DNA of 15,763 nt from JANXQE01 sp035651635 (GCA_035651635.1 DASRFK010000083.1:1-15763), one strand, 5' to 3'; counted from the first letter of the stretch, positions 7,253 to 14,118 are shown. The notes: generated by a model not told the origin, from the sequence alone. A program made the numbers and translations.

Positions 7253-8496
7253 TTTTCAATCCTCCTCTCTGCCTTCAAACGCGGCGTGCAGTATTTTTGC
7301 CGCGACCGTCTTTGAACAACGTCCCGCCGCTTGCGGTTGGTGGGAATGGGCGGGAGGGACCTCCCTAAGAACGACTCGTGCTGTAAAAGCCGGGCACATA
7401 GTTCAAAATTGCCAAGGTTTGTGAAGTGGCTTTGAGTATAGCTGCCACCAAATTGTCGTTCAAGTACTGGTGCATCATTTTCCCCGATACGGAACGATAT
7501 GAAGCTCCCCACGTTGCCAAAGATTGCCTGGCACAAGTCATTGCTTAACTGGCCGAGGTATTGATGAGCCAGGGTGAGTGCCAGGCCGTACTTTCTGGCT
7601 TCGGAGAGAATACTCGCAAAGGATTCCGTCGCACAGTGTTGAAATTCATCGACATAGAGCTGAAAGTCCGGGCGCTCTCCGACCTCGACATTGGCACGAG
7701 ACAGGGCTGCAAGCTCGAAGCCAGTAACGAGGAGGCACCCAAGGAGGCTGCTGTGCGCATCACCCAGCCGCCCTTTGCATAGGTTTGCCACGAAAATGCG
7801 GCGCGTATCGATCATGAACCGAAAGTTGATTTTGCTTCCGACCTGGCCGAGGACATTGCGGATCGCTGGCGCGAAGAACAATTGGCCGACCTTGTTCTGG
7901 ATGGGCGAAATGACCTCCTGCCGGAAGCGCTTGTCATACCGCTCAAACTCATTTTCCCAAAATGAACGGATCATTGGGTCTTTAACCTGGCGCACAACCC
8001 ACGTCCGGTATGCGCCATCATGAAGCATCCTGGAAACGCCAAGAAGGCTCGTGTTGTTGCACTGAAGCAGGGCGGCCACGGCGGCGAAAAGGACGTATTC
8101 GAGGCGCGGGCCCCAGGAATCGCTCCAGATCTTCTTGAAAGCCGAAACGATCCCTGAGGCGACCAGGTTCCAGTCATCTGCCGTCGCCCGGAAGAGATTA
8201 AGTGCAAGCGGGTCATACGAAGAAGGATCGAAGTACACCACGTCATCGGTGCGCCATGACGGTACCTGGTCGAGGATCTCAAGGGCGAGATCGCCATGCG
8301 GATCAATAAGGCCGAGGCCCCGCCCGGCCTCGAGATCCTGGATGATTAAGTTTCTGAGCAGGGTGGACTTCCCTGTGCCCGTTTGGCCGATGACATACAA
8401 ATGTTGCCGGCGCTCAGTTTGGTGCAGTCCAAATGCCTGCTCTTCCCCCCACTCATGCCGAAATCCCATGAACGCTATGTCCTCAGAAGGTTCCAT
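7231..8496 (-). CDS. VirD4/TraG/TrwB-like DNA-pumping ATPase without its own membrane helices
   Basis: This 421-aa RecA-fold ATPase is of the type IV secretion coupling-protein class, which drives DNA or protein through a membrane channel by ATP hydrolysis. The Walker A motif is G-Q-T-G-T-G-K-S-T (37-45). I-D-P-H-G-D-L (64-70) follows the first strand, as in TraG/VirD4-like proteins. Walker B is L-Y-V-D-E-F-Q-H (280-287). A-H-Q-Y-L-G-Q-L (310-317) matches the TraG/VirD4 sensor region. Known VirD4/TraD proteins carry two N-terminal TM helices. This one begins directly with the ATPase domain and is shorter than the usual 500-700 aa. The overlapping downstream gene encodes a two-TM protein, so the anchor may have been split off. 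No relaxase, VirB4 or pilus gene is visible. No good SD precedes the ATG, and the start is set by the family-like N-terminus. Confidence 0.9.
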   Translation of the reverse strand: MEPSEDIAFMGFRHEWGEEQAFGLHQTERRQHLYVIGQTGTGKSTLLRNLIIQDLEAGRGLGLIDPHGDLALEILDQVPSWRTDDVVYFDPSSYDPLALNLFRATADDWNLVASGIVSAFKKIWSDSWGPRLEYVLFAAVAALLQCNNTSLLGVSRMLHDGAYRTWVVRQVKDPMIRSFWENEFERYDKRFRQEVISPIQNKVGQLFFAPAIRNVLGQVGSKINFRFMIDTRRIFVANLCKGRLGDAHSSLLGCLLVTGFELAALSRANVEVGERPDFQLYVDEFQHCATESFASILSEARKYGLALTLAHQYLGQLSNDLCQAIFGNVGSFISFRIGENDAPVLERQFGGSYTQSHFTNLGNFELCARLLQHESFLGRSLPPIPTNRKRRDVVQRRSRQKYCTPRLKAERRIEKWLHHRY

Positions 8497-8643
8497 CGAC
8501 GCAAGCCTCTACTCCGCAAGAGTTTTCTCTTGTGAATGCAGGCAGCCTTCTTCGTTTCCGCCCGCATGCGATTGACGGCAAACGGGCGTTACGAGCCGCC
8601 AAGGTAATAGAGGCTTGTCTCCACAAAACCCGCGCGAGTCTCA

Positions 8644-8704
8644 AGTATAGCGCATCTGTGACTTTTCTGTTTTCCACAGTCAGTTTTTGCTTGCAGGACT
8701 GTGG
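8644..8704. promoter_or_regulatory. divergent control region with a perfect 7-bp inverted repeat
   Basis: Between the ATPase gene and the CsgG-like cluster, CCACAGT (8674-8680) and ACTGTGG (8698-8704) form a perfect inverted repeat with a 17-nt spacer. TATACT on the minus strand (8644-8649) is a possible -10 for the ATPase operon, but I see no matching -35. The repeat could be an operator half-site pair shared by both directions, or a hairpin in the leader of the rightward transcript. Confidence 0.35.
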
Positions 8705-8736
8705 CCTTGAGATACAACAGTCATCAGATCACCCTT

Positions 8737-8744
8737 GGGAAGGA
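8737..8744 (+). promoter_or_regulatory. Shine-Dalgarno site supporting a GTG start
   Basis: GGGAAGGA precedes a GTG at 8748 with a 3-nt gap. It decides the start of the TM/CsgG-like protein, because the longer open frame from 8532 translates to low-information sequence before this point. Confidence 0.6.
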
Positions 8745-8747
8745 ACT

Positions 8748-9536
8748 GTGAAGAGGATACAACCGTGGCAGGCGATCGTCTTTGCTGCTTCACTATGGCT
8801 CATTGCGATTGCTGTTAATACGGTGTTTGGGATTTCCCCACCGGAACCGGAACGCCAGGTGCCGCAGTATCCGCCTCAAGCGTATTCAACGCCGGCCCCC
8901 GCAGTGCCCTACTCCCCTCCGCCTCCTGCCCGGGTGGAACAAGTGTTCGTGCCACAACCGATGCCCCAGCCGGAAGTCTGGCGACCGCCCCCGAAATCGC
9001 CTGAGGAGATTGCACGCGAGCGTGCGGCCACCGAGCACGCCAATCTGCTCAGCCGTTACCGGGAGCCGGGTCTCACCCGGGAAAGTGATAGGCACATGGT
9101 CGCGATCCTGGCGGGCACGGACGACGGGAAGATATGCCGCTCTATTGCAACCGCGCTTGCCCAGAAATTGGCTTGTCCCCAAGTGCGGATTGTGTCCTCG
9201 GTTTTCACGCCGCAGTTCTTTTCAGATGGACTCCTCCAGAAGGCCATGGATGATGCGCCGGCCATTGCCCAAAAGCTCGACCTTACGGACATTCTCGATT
9301 CCATTGTCGTTGGGCGCGAGAGTATTGAATATTCGACCGATTCATCGCTTGAGAATCTTGTCACCGCGAGCATTCGGCTGGAGGTGATTGTGTTTTCGCT
9401 TCGCACCCAGGATTCCAAGTCCTGGACCTTCACCACAAGCGGCGCCGGTTTCAAACAAGCCGAAGCCCGCCAGGCCGGAGAGGAACGCCTGGCGAAACAA
9501 ATATCTCGGGATACGAAAATGGCCCTCAACCTCTAA
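8748..9536 (+). CDS. inner-membrane-anchored, proline-rich protein with a CsgG-like C-terminal domain
   Basis: This 262-aa protein starts at GTG. After M-K-R comes one TM helix (about 8-28). Residues 30-83 form a Pro-rich segment (about one third proline) of the sort that spans the periplasm in TonB- and LpoB-like proteins. From about 113, an alpha/beta domain resembles the CsgG/LpoB/TolB-N-like fold: A-L-A-Q-K-L, then strands and helices to L-T-D-I-L-D-S-I-V-V-G-R, R-L-E-V-I-V-F-S-L-R-T, and a closing G-A-G-F-K-Q-A-E-A-R-Q-A-G-E-E-R-L helix. The family assignment is from pattern only. The frame is open back to an ATG at 8532, but that extension has no plausible structure. The next gene begins 12 nt downstream in the same direction, so the two form a transcription unit, divergent from the VirD4-like ATPase. 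Its likely role is a periplasmic scaffold or regulator of the next gene's product. Confidence 0.75.
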   Translation: MKRIQPWQAIVFAASLWLIAIAVNTVFGISPPEPERQVPQYPPQAYSTPAPAVPYSPPPPARVEQVFVPQPMPQPEVWRPPPKSPEEIARERAATEHANLLSRYREPGLTRESDRHMVAILAGTDDGKICRSIATALAQKLACPQVRIVSSVFTPQFFSDGLLQKAMDDAPAIAQKLDLTDILDSIVVGRESIEYSTDSSLENLVTASIRLEVIVFSLRTQDSKSWTFTTSGAGFKQAEARQAGEERLAKQISRDTKMALNL

Positions 9537-9548
9537 AGCAACGCCCAG

Positions 9549-10574
9549 ATGAAGACCACCACTTGCTTGGTTGCAGCTCTATTGGGCTTGTCCGGCGAAA
9601 TGGCTCAGGCCGAGCCCGAGGACATCGATTCTGCCCTGTCCACCATGGCCGGTTCGCTCGCCACCGACGTTACGAAACAGGAGAAGAAAAAAGTCGCCGT
9701 ACTCGATTTCACCGACCTACAAGGCACCACGCACGGAGAACTCGGCAGGTATGTCGCCGAACAATTGTCCGTTGACCTGGTTATGGCAAAGCGCGATTTC
9801 TCCGTTTTAGACAGGGCGAACCTGCAAAAGATATTGGCCGAGCACAAGCTCAACTCCAAAGGCCTCATCGATCCCGACACGGCGAAGAAATTGGGGATGT
9901 TTGCCGGCGTGGATGCCCTCATCATGGGGACGATAATTCCGAAGAGCACCACCATAGTCGCGCTCAATGCCAAGATTATCACCACCGACACGGCCGAAAT
10001 CGTCGGCGCCGCCCGGGGTGAATTCAAGGTGGACACCATGGTGCAGCAGCTTGTTTCGAACCCGGAACCGAAACCAAATCCGGGGAGTGGCGGGGACAAA
10101 GACTCCTCCGATTCTCCCGGCGTCACGAAGACCTTTGGCGATCTGCGAGTGGAACTGAAAACCCTTCGGATTGTGAATATGAACGCAGTTCAGCTTACGG
10201 TGTCATTATCGAATGGTAATCCCAGCAAGTCCCTGTGGGTCGGTCTTGCCACCGACGTGTTGGGAAACCCCACATGCGTCGCAACCAGCCCGGACGGCAT
10301 CGAGTGCCGTTCCTACCCAGCTGGCATCCTGGGTATTGTGCGGGGCAGCGCGTTTGGGTATGGCGCCCAAACGGGCTTCACGCCTGCATCAGAAATTCCG
10401 GCCGGCCAGTCCATACCGGCCACAATCAAGTTCGTGCCTCCTCCTGGGGCTCCAATTTCAACCGGCACCTGGACTGTGCAGCTAGAATTGTTGCAGTCGC
10501 ACGACCATACGAGCATGGGTGCTAAAAACCACTCGAGCCAAACATGCATGGCCCAACTGCAGGTTGGGAAATAA
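9549..10574 (+). CDS. exported CsgG/FlgO-family protein with an extra C-terminal beta domain
   Basis: This 341-aa protein has a signal peptide at 1-21 (ending A-Q-A), then a CsgG/FlgO-type domain at about 44-165: K-V-A-V-L-D-F-T-D-L-Q-G, G-R-Y-V-A-E-Q-L-S-V-D-L, F-S-V-L-D-R-A-N-L-Q-K-I-L-A-E, A-G-V-D-A-L-I-M-G-T-I. In E. coli CsgG this family forms the outer-membrane channel of curli secretion, and FlgO-type members act at the outer membrane. A Gly/Ser/Asp/Pro linker (about 170-195) leads to a beta-rich domain (196-341) with Cys residues that I do not recognise. CsgG is a lipoprotein, but no lipobox is visible here because the only early Cys is C6. Pore formation is therefore uncertain, and a periplasmic role is possible. 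It follows the TM/CsgG-like gene by 12 nt and precedes a CBM21-like gene by 36 nt. No SD is visible. Confidence 0.85.
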   Translation: MKTTTCLVAALLGLSGEMAQAEPEDIDSALSTMAGSLATDVTKQEKKKVAVLDFTDLQGTTHGELGRYVAEQLSVDLVMAKRDFSVLDRANLQKILAEHKLNSKGLIDPDTAKKLGMFAGVDALIMGTIIPKSTTIVALNAKIITTDTAEIVGAARGEFKVDTMVQQLVSNPEPKPNPGSGGDKDSSDSPGVTKTFGDLRVELKTLRIVNMNAVQLTVSLSNGNPSKSLWVGLATDVLGNPTCVATSPDGIECRSYPAGILGIVRGSAFGYGAQTGFTPASEIPAGQSIPATIKFVPPPGAPISTGTWTVQLELLQSHDHTSMGAKNHSSQTCMAQLQVGK

Positions 10575-10610
10575 CGAACCCTAGGTTGATCTGTCCATCA
10601 CAACAAGATT

Positions 10611-10952
10611 ATGCAAACAGCGTTTTCAATTACAGACGTGAGCTTCATCGCGGACCCGGTAGCTCCAAGCGCCGTAGTTCTGGAGGTTAACTTCAATATT
10701 CACAATTCGGGTCCTTCACACGTGGCAGGCCTCATCGTGACCACCGACTTTTGGGTCACTTCCCATGTCGCCCCCGGCACGTTCCAAGGGTTTGGCGCGG
10801 GCTTCGAGTTCTGGAAGGCGGATTTTCAGGTTTCCCAAAGTCCACCCCTTAACTTTGAGTTCGTAATCTTCTGCGACGATTTTGGAGGTGTGGACTTTGT
10901 ACCTCGAATCTGGAATACCAACGGCGGGAATCGCTTCCGGATCTCGATTTAA
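10611..10952 (+). CDS. stand-alone CBM21-like (starch/glycogen-binding type) domain protein
   Basis: This 113-aa protein is almost exactly one carbohydrate-binding domain. The pattern V-N-F-N-I-H-N-S ... V-T-T-D-F-W ... F-W-K-A-D-F ... L-N-F-E-F-V-I-F-C-D-D ... I-W-N-T-N-G-G-N-R-F-R-I matches the CBM21/CBM53 layout. There, a V-x-N-x-x-x-x-K-x-V-x-V-R-Y-T-x-D-x-W strand leads and a W-D-N-N-x-G-x-N-Y-x-(V/I) end closes. It has no signal peptide, so it would stay in the cytoplasm unless exported with its neighbours. The ATG follows the CsgG/FlgO gene by 36 nt without an SD. In eukaryotic and some bacterial proteins this domain tethers enzymes to polysaccharide. What it does as a free domain is unknown. 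Family membership is by pattern, not by search. Confidence 0.6.
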   Translation: MQTAFSITDVSFIADPVAPSAVVLEVNFNIHNSGPSHVAGLIVTTDFWVTSHVAPGTFQGFGAGFEFWKADFQVSQSPPLNFEFVIFCDDFGGVDFVPRIWNTNGGNRFRISI

Positions 10953-11057
10953 CTGGCGTTTAAAACACCCGAATACCGCCATCGCGGTGTCGCACTCCAA
11001 GACAGGATGAGGTTTGCACATCGCAGCCAACAACATAAAAACAAAACAAAATGAAGT

Positions 11058-11435
11058 ATGAGCTCAAAAATCAAACCAAGCAGCACTGCCGCCTTTAACG
11101 CATTAAACGCATCATTGAAAGAGCTTCGTGGGCTGGGCGCCCGCGCCAAAACCGCAGAGGCGAAGCGGATTAAGAGCCACCAAGCACTTCTCTCCACTGC
11201 CGAACGGGATCCAGGCAAATGGCACATTCGAATCGTGCAAGCAGGCAAGGAAATCGTAAGTGCGCCGGCGGAGTTGCAGGGCATTAAGATTTTACGAGCA
11301 CTCAGTTCTTCAACCGGAAGCAGAATTCGTCCCGGAGAGGGTGCTGGCTGTCCTGAAAAAACCGGGTGCACGAATATCGGCCAGTTCGGAGACACATGCC
11401 TTTACCTCTGTAAGCGGAAAGCCTTCGATCTTTAG
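11058..11435 (+). CDS. small basic protein with a cysteine-rich C-terminus
   Basis: This 125-codon frame gives a helical, Ala/Lys/Arg-rich N-terminal half (A-F-N-A-L-N-A-S-L-K-E-L-R) and a middle part with beta character (W-H-I-R-I-V-Q-A-G-K-E-I-V). The C-terminal 30 residues hold four Cys (G-C-P-E-K-T-G-C and D-T-C-L-Y-L-C). I recognise no family. A minus-strand frame covers most of the same DNA (10949-11395), but its translation is poorer. There is no SD before the ATG at 11058. It follows the CBM21-like gene by 105 nt and could belong to that cluster. The cysteines could bind metal or form disulfides. I cannot say which. Confidence 0.45.
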   Translation: MSSKIKPSSTAAFNALNASLKELRGLGARAKTAEAKRIKSHQALLSTAERDPGKWHIRIVQAGKEIVSAPAELQGIKILRALSSSTGSRIRPGEGAGCPEKTGCTNIGQFGDTCLYLCKRKAFDL

Positions 11436-11480
11436 CTCACCCTACAGGGTAGTGGCTCAGTTTCAACAGTGGATCTTCAT

Positions 11481-11838
11481 TCACGTTTCGACTAGGTAAA
11501 AAGTCTCGTCACGCACGTATTCGAGAAGCATATCGAATGAGGCGAAGCGATGAACGTCTTCAACAGTGGACCTGACTTTTACTAAGTTGGGAAATCGGCT
11601 ATAAATTCCGAGTTTATGTCCTAACGGGCCAGCCAACACGCCGGGGTGAATACCAAGTGTGTTGCCAAATCCGATAACGTCTGTTTCGCTGAGAATGGGG
11701 CCTTTCCCGCGATAGCTCGCAAGGGATTTCTGGGGCGTGCAAAACTCGGATGCAGCTCGGTTCGCGATGCGTTCTTCCTCTGATCGGTGTCGCCCGCCCG
11801 CTCTAGGCACCGTGTACCACGAGGCCAGGGTTGCGCTA
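11481..11838 (-). pseudogene. C-terminal fragment of an ImmA/IrrE-type (HigA2-like) antitoxin/peptidase
   Basis: The minus-strand frame encodes R-S-E-E-E-R-I-A-N-R-A-A-S-E-F and then F-G-N-T-L-G-I-H-P-G-V-L-A-G-P-L-G-H-K-L-G-I-Y-S-R-F. This is the closing part of XRE-ImmA fused proteins (E-x-x-A-N-x-x-A ... L-x-I-H-P-x-(I/V)-V-A-G-R-(L/I)-x-H-E). The N-terminal HTH and the H-E-x-x-H zinc motif of that family are absent. The frame runs open into the 3' end of the preceding gene (formal ATG at 11900), but only about 11481-11838 resembles the family. I read it as a fragment left by deletion or insertion at about 11840, no longer able to bind DNA or zinc in the usual way. An expressed short derivative cannot be excluded. 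Confidence 0.6.
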
Positions 11839-11844
11839 TAACGG

Positions 11845-12495
11845 TTACCTTTTCGCCGCTTTCGCATTGCTCGGAAAACCCAACACTTCCTGAAATTCAT
11901 CCTCCAGTTCCGTCAGCATTTCTTCTGATTTTTGTTTAAGCTCGAAACATTTCTTCGCCATGTCTTCGGATTCTTTTGTGTACTTCTGTTGCTCGGCGTG
12001 CATCATCGCGCCCATTTCGTGGCTTATTTGGAGATGGCTAACAACATTAGTGAATTCCACAATATGCCTTGCGATATTTTTACGAAGGTAGAGTTTATGA
12101 GGATACCAGTATTCCTGAAATGCCTTTACCGCAACCGACATTCTGCTGCTGTAATCCTTCATTTCCGCCTCTGAGTATTTTCTGCTTGGCAAAGTATAGA
12201 TTCGTACTATTTCGTGTATGCCTACTAAGTGTTTGTAAATAGTGGCAATTGCTTCCTCAGTTTTTTGGAATACATGAGAAAACCGAAATGTTTGTTCGGA
12301 GGTTAATCGTTCAAGTTCTGCATTGAGTCTGGCCAATTCCTGCTGCGTCTCCTTTTGTGCTTTCTCTTGCTTCGTTCTGTATTCGTGCTCGATTGATGTT
12401 TCCAGTCGTTTTGAAAACCAAGTCCAAAGTAGGAAAAAGAGTATTGCCGTGAGCGCACTCGAGGCAAGGAGATGTTTAACTACTTCATCCATCAT
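11845..12495 (-). CDS. membrane-anchored coiled-coil protein, partner of the DUF4145 gene
   Basis: This 216-aa protein has one N-terminal TM helix at about 10-28 (A-L-T-A-I-L-F-F-L-L-W-T-W-F) and then a long charged helical region (about 30-70: K-Q-E-K-A-Q-K-E-T-Q-Q-E-L-A-R-L-N-A-E-L-E-R-L). The rest is helical with many aromatic and His residues, and a second coiled-coil-like stretch runs at 165-205. The cytoplasmic part has no enzyme motif that I can name. Its ATG overlaps the stop of the DUF4145 gene (ATGA), with an A-rich GGAT just before, so the two are translationally coupled and likely act together. The 3' end abuts the ImmA/HigA fragment. The layout, a membrane coiled coil plus a soluble zinc-ribbon protein, resembles sensor/effector pairs in defence islands, but I cannot assign a known system. 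Confidence 0.8.
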   Translation of the reverse strand: MMDEVVKHLLASSALTAILFFLLWTWFSKRLETSIEHEYRTKQEKAQKETQQELARLNAELERLTSEQTFRFSHVFQKTEEAIATIYKHLVGIHEIVRIYTLPSRKYSEAEMKDYSSRMSVAVKAFQEYWYPHKLYLRKNIARHIVEFTNVVSHLQISHEMGAMMHAEQQKYTKESEDMAKKCFELKQKSEEMLTELEDEFQEVLGFPSNAKAAKR

Positions 12496-13148
12496 TTATC
12501 CTTTTTTATTTTCTTTATAGCTTTTTGAGCTTGGCGGACCAGATACGGAGCACTGTAGAGCGACTCTAGGATTGCTCGGATCAGATTCTCAATTATCGGG
12601 ACTTCTTTGGCCGTCAGCTTTCCGAGCGCTGCATGGGCGGCGATTACACGGAATTCATTGAGAGGGAACGCCAAGTGTAGAGGAAAATCTTTCACCTCGG
12701 AGAGACTGTCCAATTTTTGTCCGAGCATTTTTCCCGTAGCTCCCTTGTCATCACAAACCCGTTCGAGAACTCGCCCCAACAAAACTCCATAAGCGTTCGG
12801 CGAGCGTCGTTTTTCCTTCAATGCTGCTTCGTACTCGTCTTGCACTTTCCTCGGGAGTCCGGGCGGTATCTGAGGCGCTACGGGGAAAAGGGTCTCGTAA
12901 TCAAAATCCGGGCGCTCGCCAAAATCAACGGCATCGGAATAACTATAACTTTCCAGCTCAACGTTTTTGCAGCCATGTGCTGGGCACTGCAATAACCGAT
13001 AAACTTTTCCTTCGCTAAATGGGTATTCGTCATCAGGATGAGGATGGGTAACGTCTCTAAACTCGGCGACAATCTTCATGGTTGAGTAGTTGCCGCAATG
13101 GCCACACTGCCTCGATTCGCTGAATTTCGCTGATTTGTTGTCGATCAT
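12492..13148 (-). CDS. DUF4145 domain protein with an N-terminal zinc ribbon
   Basis: This 218-aa protein has a zinc ribbon C15-x2-C18 ... C55-x4-C60 (Q-C-G-H-C-G and Q-C-P-A-H-G-C) at its N-terminus. From about 100 to 205 it carries a helical DUF4145-like domain: E-Y-E-A-A-L-K-E-K ... A-Y-G-V-L-L-G-R-V-L-E-R-V-C, then M-L-G-Q-K-L-D-S-L, F-R-V-I-A-A-H-A-A-L-G, T-A-K-E-V. DUF4145 is common next to, or fused with, restriction and other defence genes, but its activity is not established. The frame is open up to an ATG at 13268, but the extra 40 residues are basic and unlike the family. I place the start at M-I-D-N-K (13148), just before the ribbon. No SD is seen. It is the first gene of the coupled pair. 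Confidence 0.8.
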   Translation of the reverse strand: MIDNKSAKFSESRQCGHCGNYSTMKIVAEFRDVTHPHPDDEYPFSEGKVYRLLQCPAHGCKNVELESYSYSDAVDFGERPDFDYETLFPVAPQIPPGLPRKVQDEYEAALKEKRRSPNAYGVLLGRVLERVCDDKGATGKMLGQKLDSLSEVKDFPLHLAFPLNEFRVIAAHAALGKLTAKEVPIIENLIRAILESLYSAPYLVRQAQKAIKKIKKDK

Positions 13149-13398
13149 GCGAGAGAGTTTGAGCAAATCAGAGGAAAAAAACCCCTGAGAGGAGGCACAA
13201 AAATGAGACCGTCGGGAGAGGACCAACCGTAATCTCTTCCATCGGACCAATTTGGCACGGCCCCACAACGCCGGTCAAGGAACCTTTAGCCTATGGGCCC
13301 TGTCGCGCGTATCCGAATCAACGCTGCCTTTAACCCCATGACGTCAAAATCCACCCTGCACTACAAAAGAGCCTAGCCCAAGGCTGGACTCAAAATCG

Positions 13399-14118
13399 AT
13401 GTATGCTGATGTCGATGAGCTTTTCCAATCTTCCGTGGACTTTATAATTGGAGAAATGAAAAACTTGCATAACCTTGAGCTGATGACGAGTCTAAATTGG
13501 ACGGCGATCTGGTTTTGCGCGGGATTGGTGGGGATTGTGCTCGCGGTTTTGTCCTCCGGCACAGCGTGGGCGCATCGCCGATTTCAGCATCCATTGCTTA
13601 GCAAGCTTCCAGGATGGTTCCGAGACGTGGATCTATTTACTTGCATCTGCGGACTCATTGGGGCCGCTTCCATGGTCGGATCCTACTATTGTGCTTCGCA
13701 GTCAGAAAAGGCCAAAGATGCCCTGATTGCATCTAAAATCAGCCCCAGACATTTATCGAAAGAACAAAGAGCCAAACTGTTGGCAGGCTTAAAAGAGGGG
13801 TCGAACAAGGTTAAAGGTCGGATAATCGTTCAGGCGGGGTTGTTTGATCCTGAGTCAATGGACTTCGCTTGCGAAATAAACGAGGTGCTCACGAATGCAG
13901 GGTTACGGGTCCATTTTCCAAGAGCGCTCGAAGGTGACGCCTCGCTCTCGATCGGGCCTCCTGGACTTCACATCGCAATTAAGGACATTAGCAATCCACC
14001 ACCAGGGGCGGGGTATATGCAGCACTGCTTCATGAATGCCGGACTTGAAGCACCCGGACTTACATATTCTGAGCCAATTGAGCCAAGCGATATTGTAGTG
14101 GTTGTTGGGCAGCGTTAA
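13399..14118 (+). CDS. two-TM protein with a conserved C-terminal soluble domain of unknown function
   Basis: This 239-aa protein has TM helices at about 33-58 (W-F-C-A-G-L-V-G-I-V-L-A-V-L) and 79-98 (F-T-C-I-C-G-L-I-G-A-A-S-M-V-G), separated by a short loop. A cytoplasmic-looking domain occupies about 113-239: R-H-L-S-K-E-Q-R-A-K-L-L-A-G-L, then beta/alpha elements I-I-V-Q-A-G-L-F-D-P-E-S-M-D-F-A, a Pro/Gly-rich loop, and a closing P-S-D-I-V-V-V-V-G. I have seen this C-terminal pattern in many uncharacterised bacterial membrane proteins but know no function. The start is unsure: a perfect TATAAT (13443-13448) lies inside the frame, and M20 (13456) has GGAG two nt before it, so a shorter product is possible. 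It is divergent from the DUF4145 pair across about 250 nt and is followed by a terminator. Confidence 0.75.
   Translation: MYADVDELFQSSVDFIIGEMKNLHNLELMTSLNWTAIWFCAGLVGIVLAVLSSGTAWAHRRFQHPLLSKLPGWFRDVDLFTCICGLIGAASMVGSYYCASQSEKAKDALIASKISPRHLSKEQRAKLLAGLKEGSNKVKGRIIVQAGLFDPESMDFACEINEVLTNAGLRVHFPRALEGDASLSIGPPGLHIAIKDISNPPPGAGYMQHCFMNAGLEAPGLTYSEPIEPSDIVVVVGQR

Noticed and set aside
8532..8747. Longer start for the TM/CsgG-like protein at 8532
   Set aside because: The 72-residue extension has no structure and lies in the divergent control region. A GTG at 8748 has an SD and leads straight into the TM helix.
10949..11395. 148-codon minus-strand frame opposite the cysteine-tail gene
   Set aside because: It has a hydrophobic patch but no coherent topology or SD, and it overlaps the CBM21-like gene's stop. 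The plus-strand reading is more protein-like, though neither is certain.
13149..13268. Longer start for the DUF4145 protein at 13268
   Set aside because: The 40 added residues are basic and unlike the family, and the zinc ribbon starts just after the Met at 13148.
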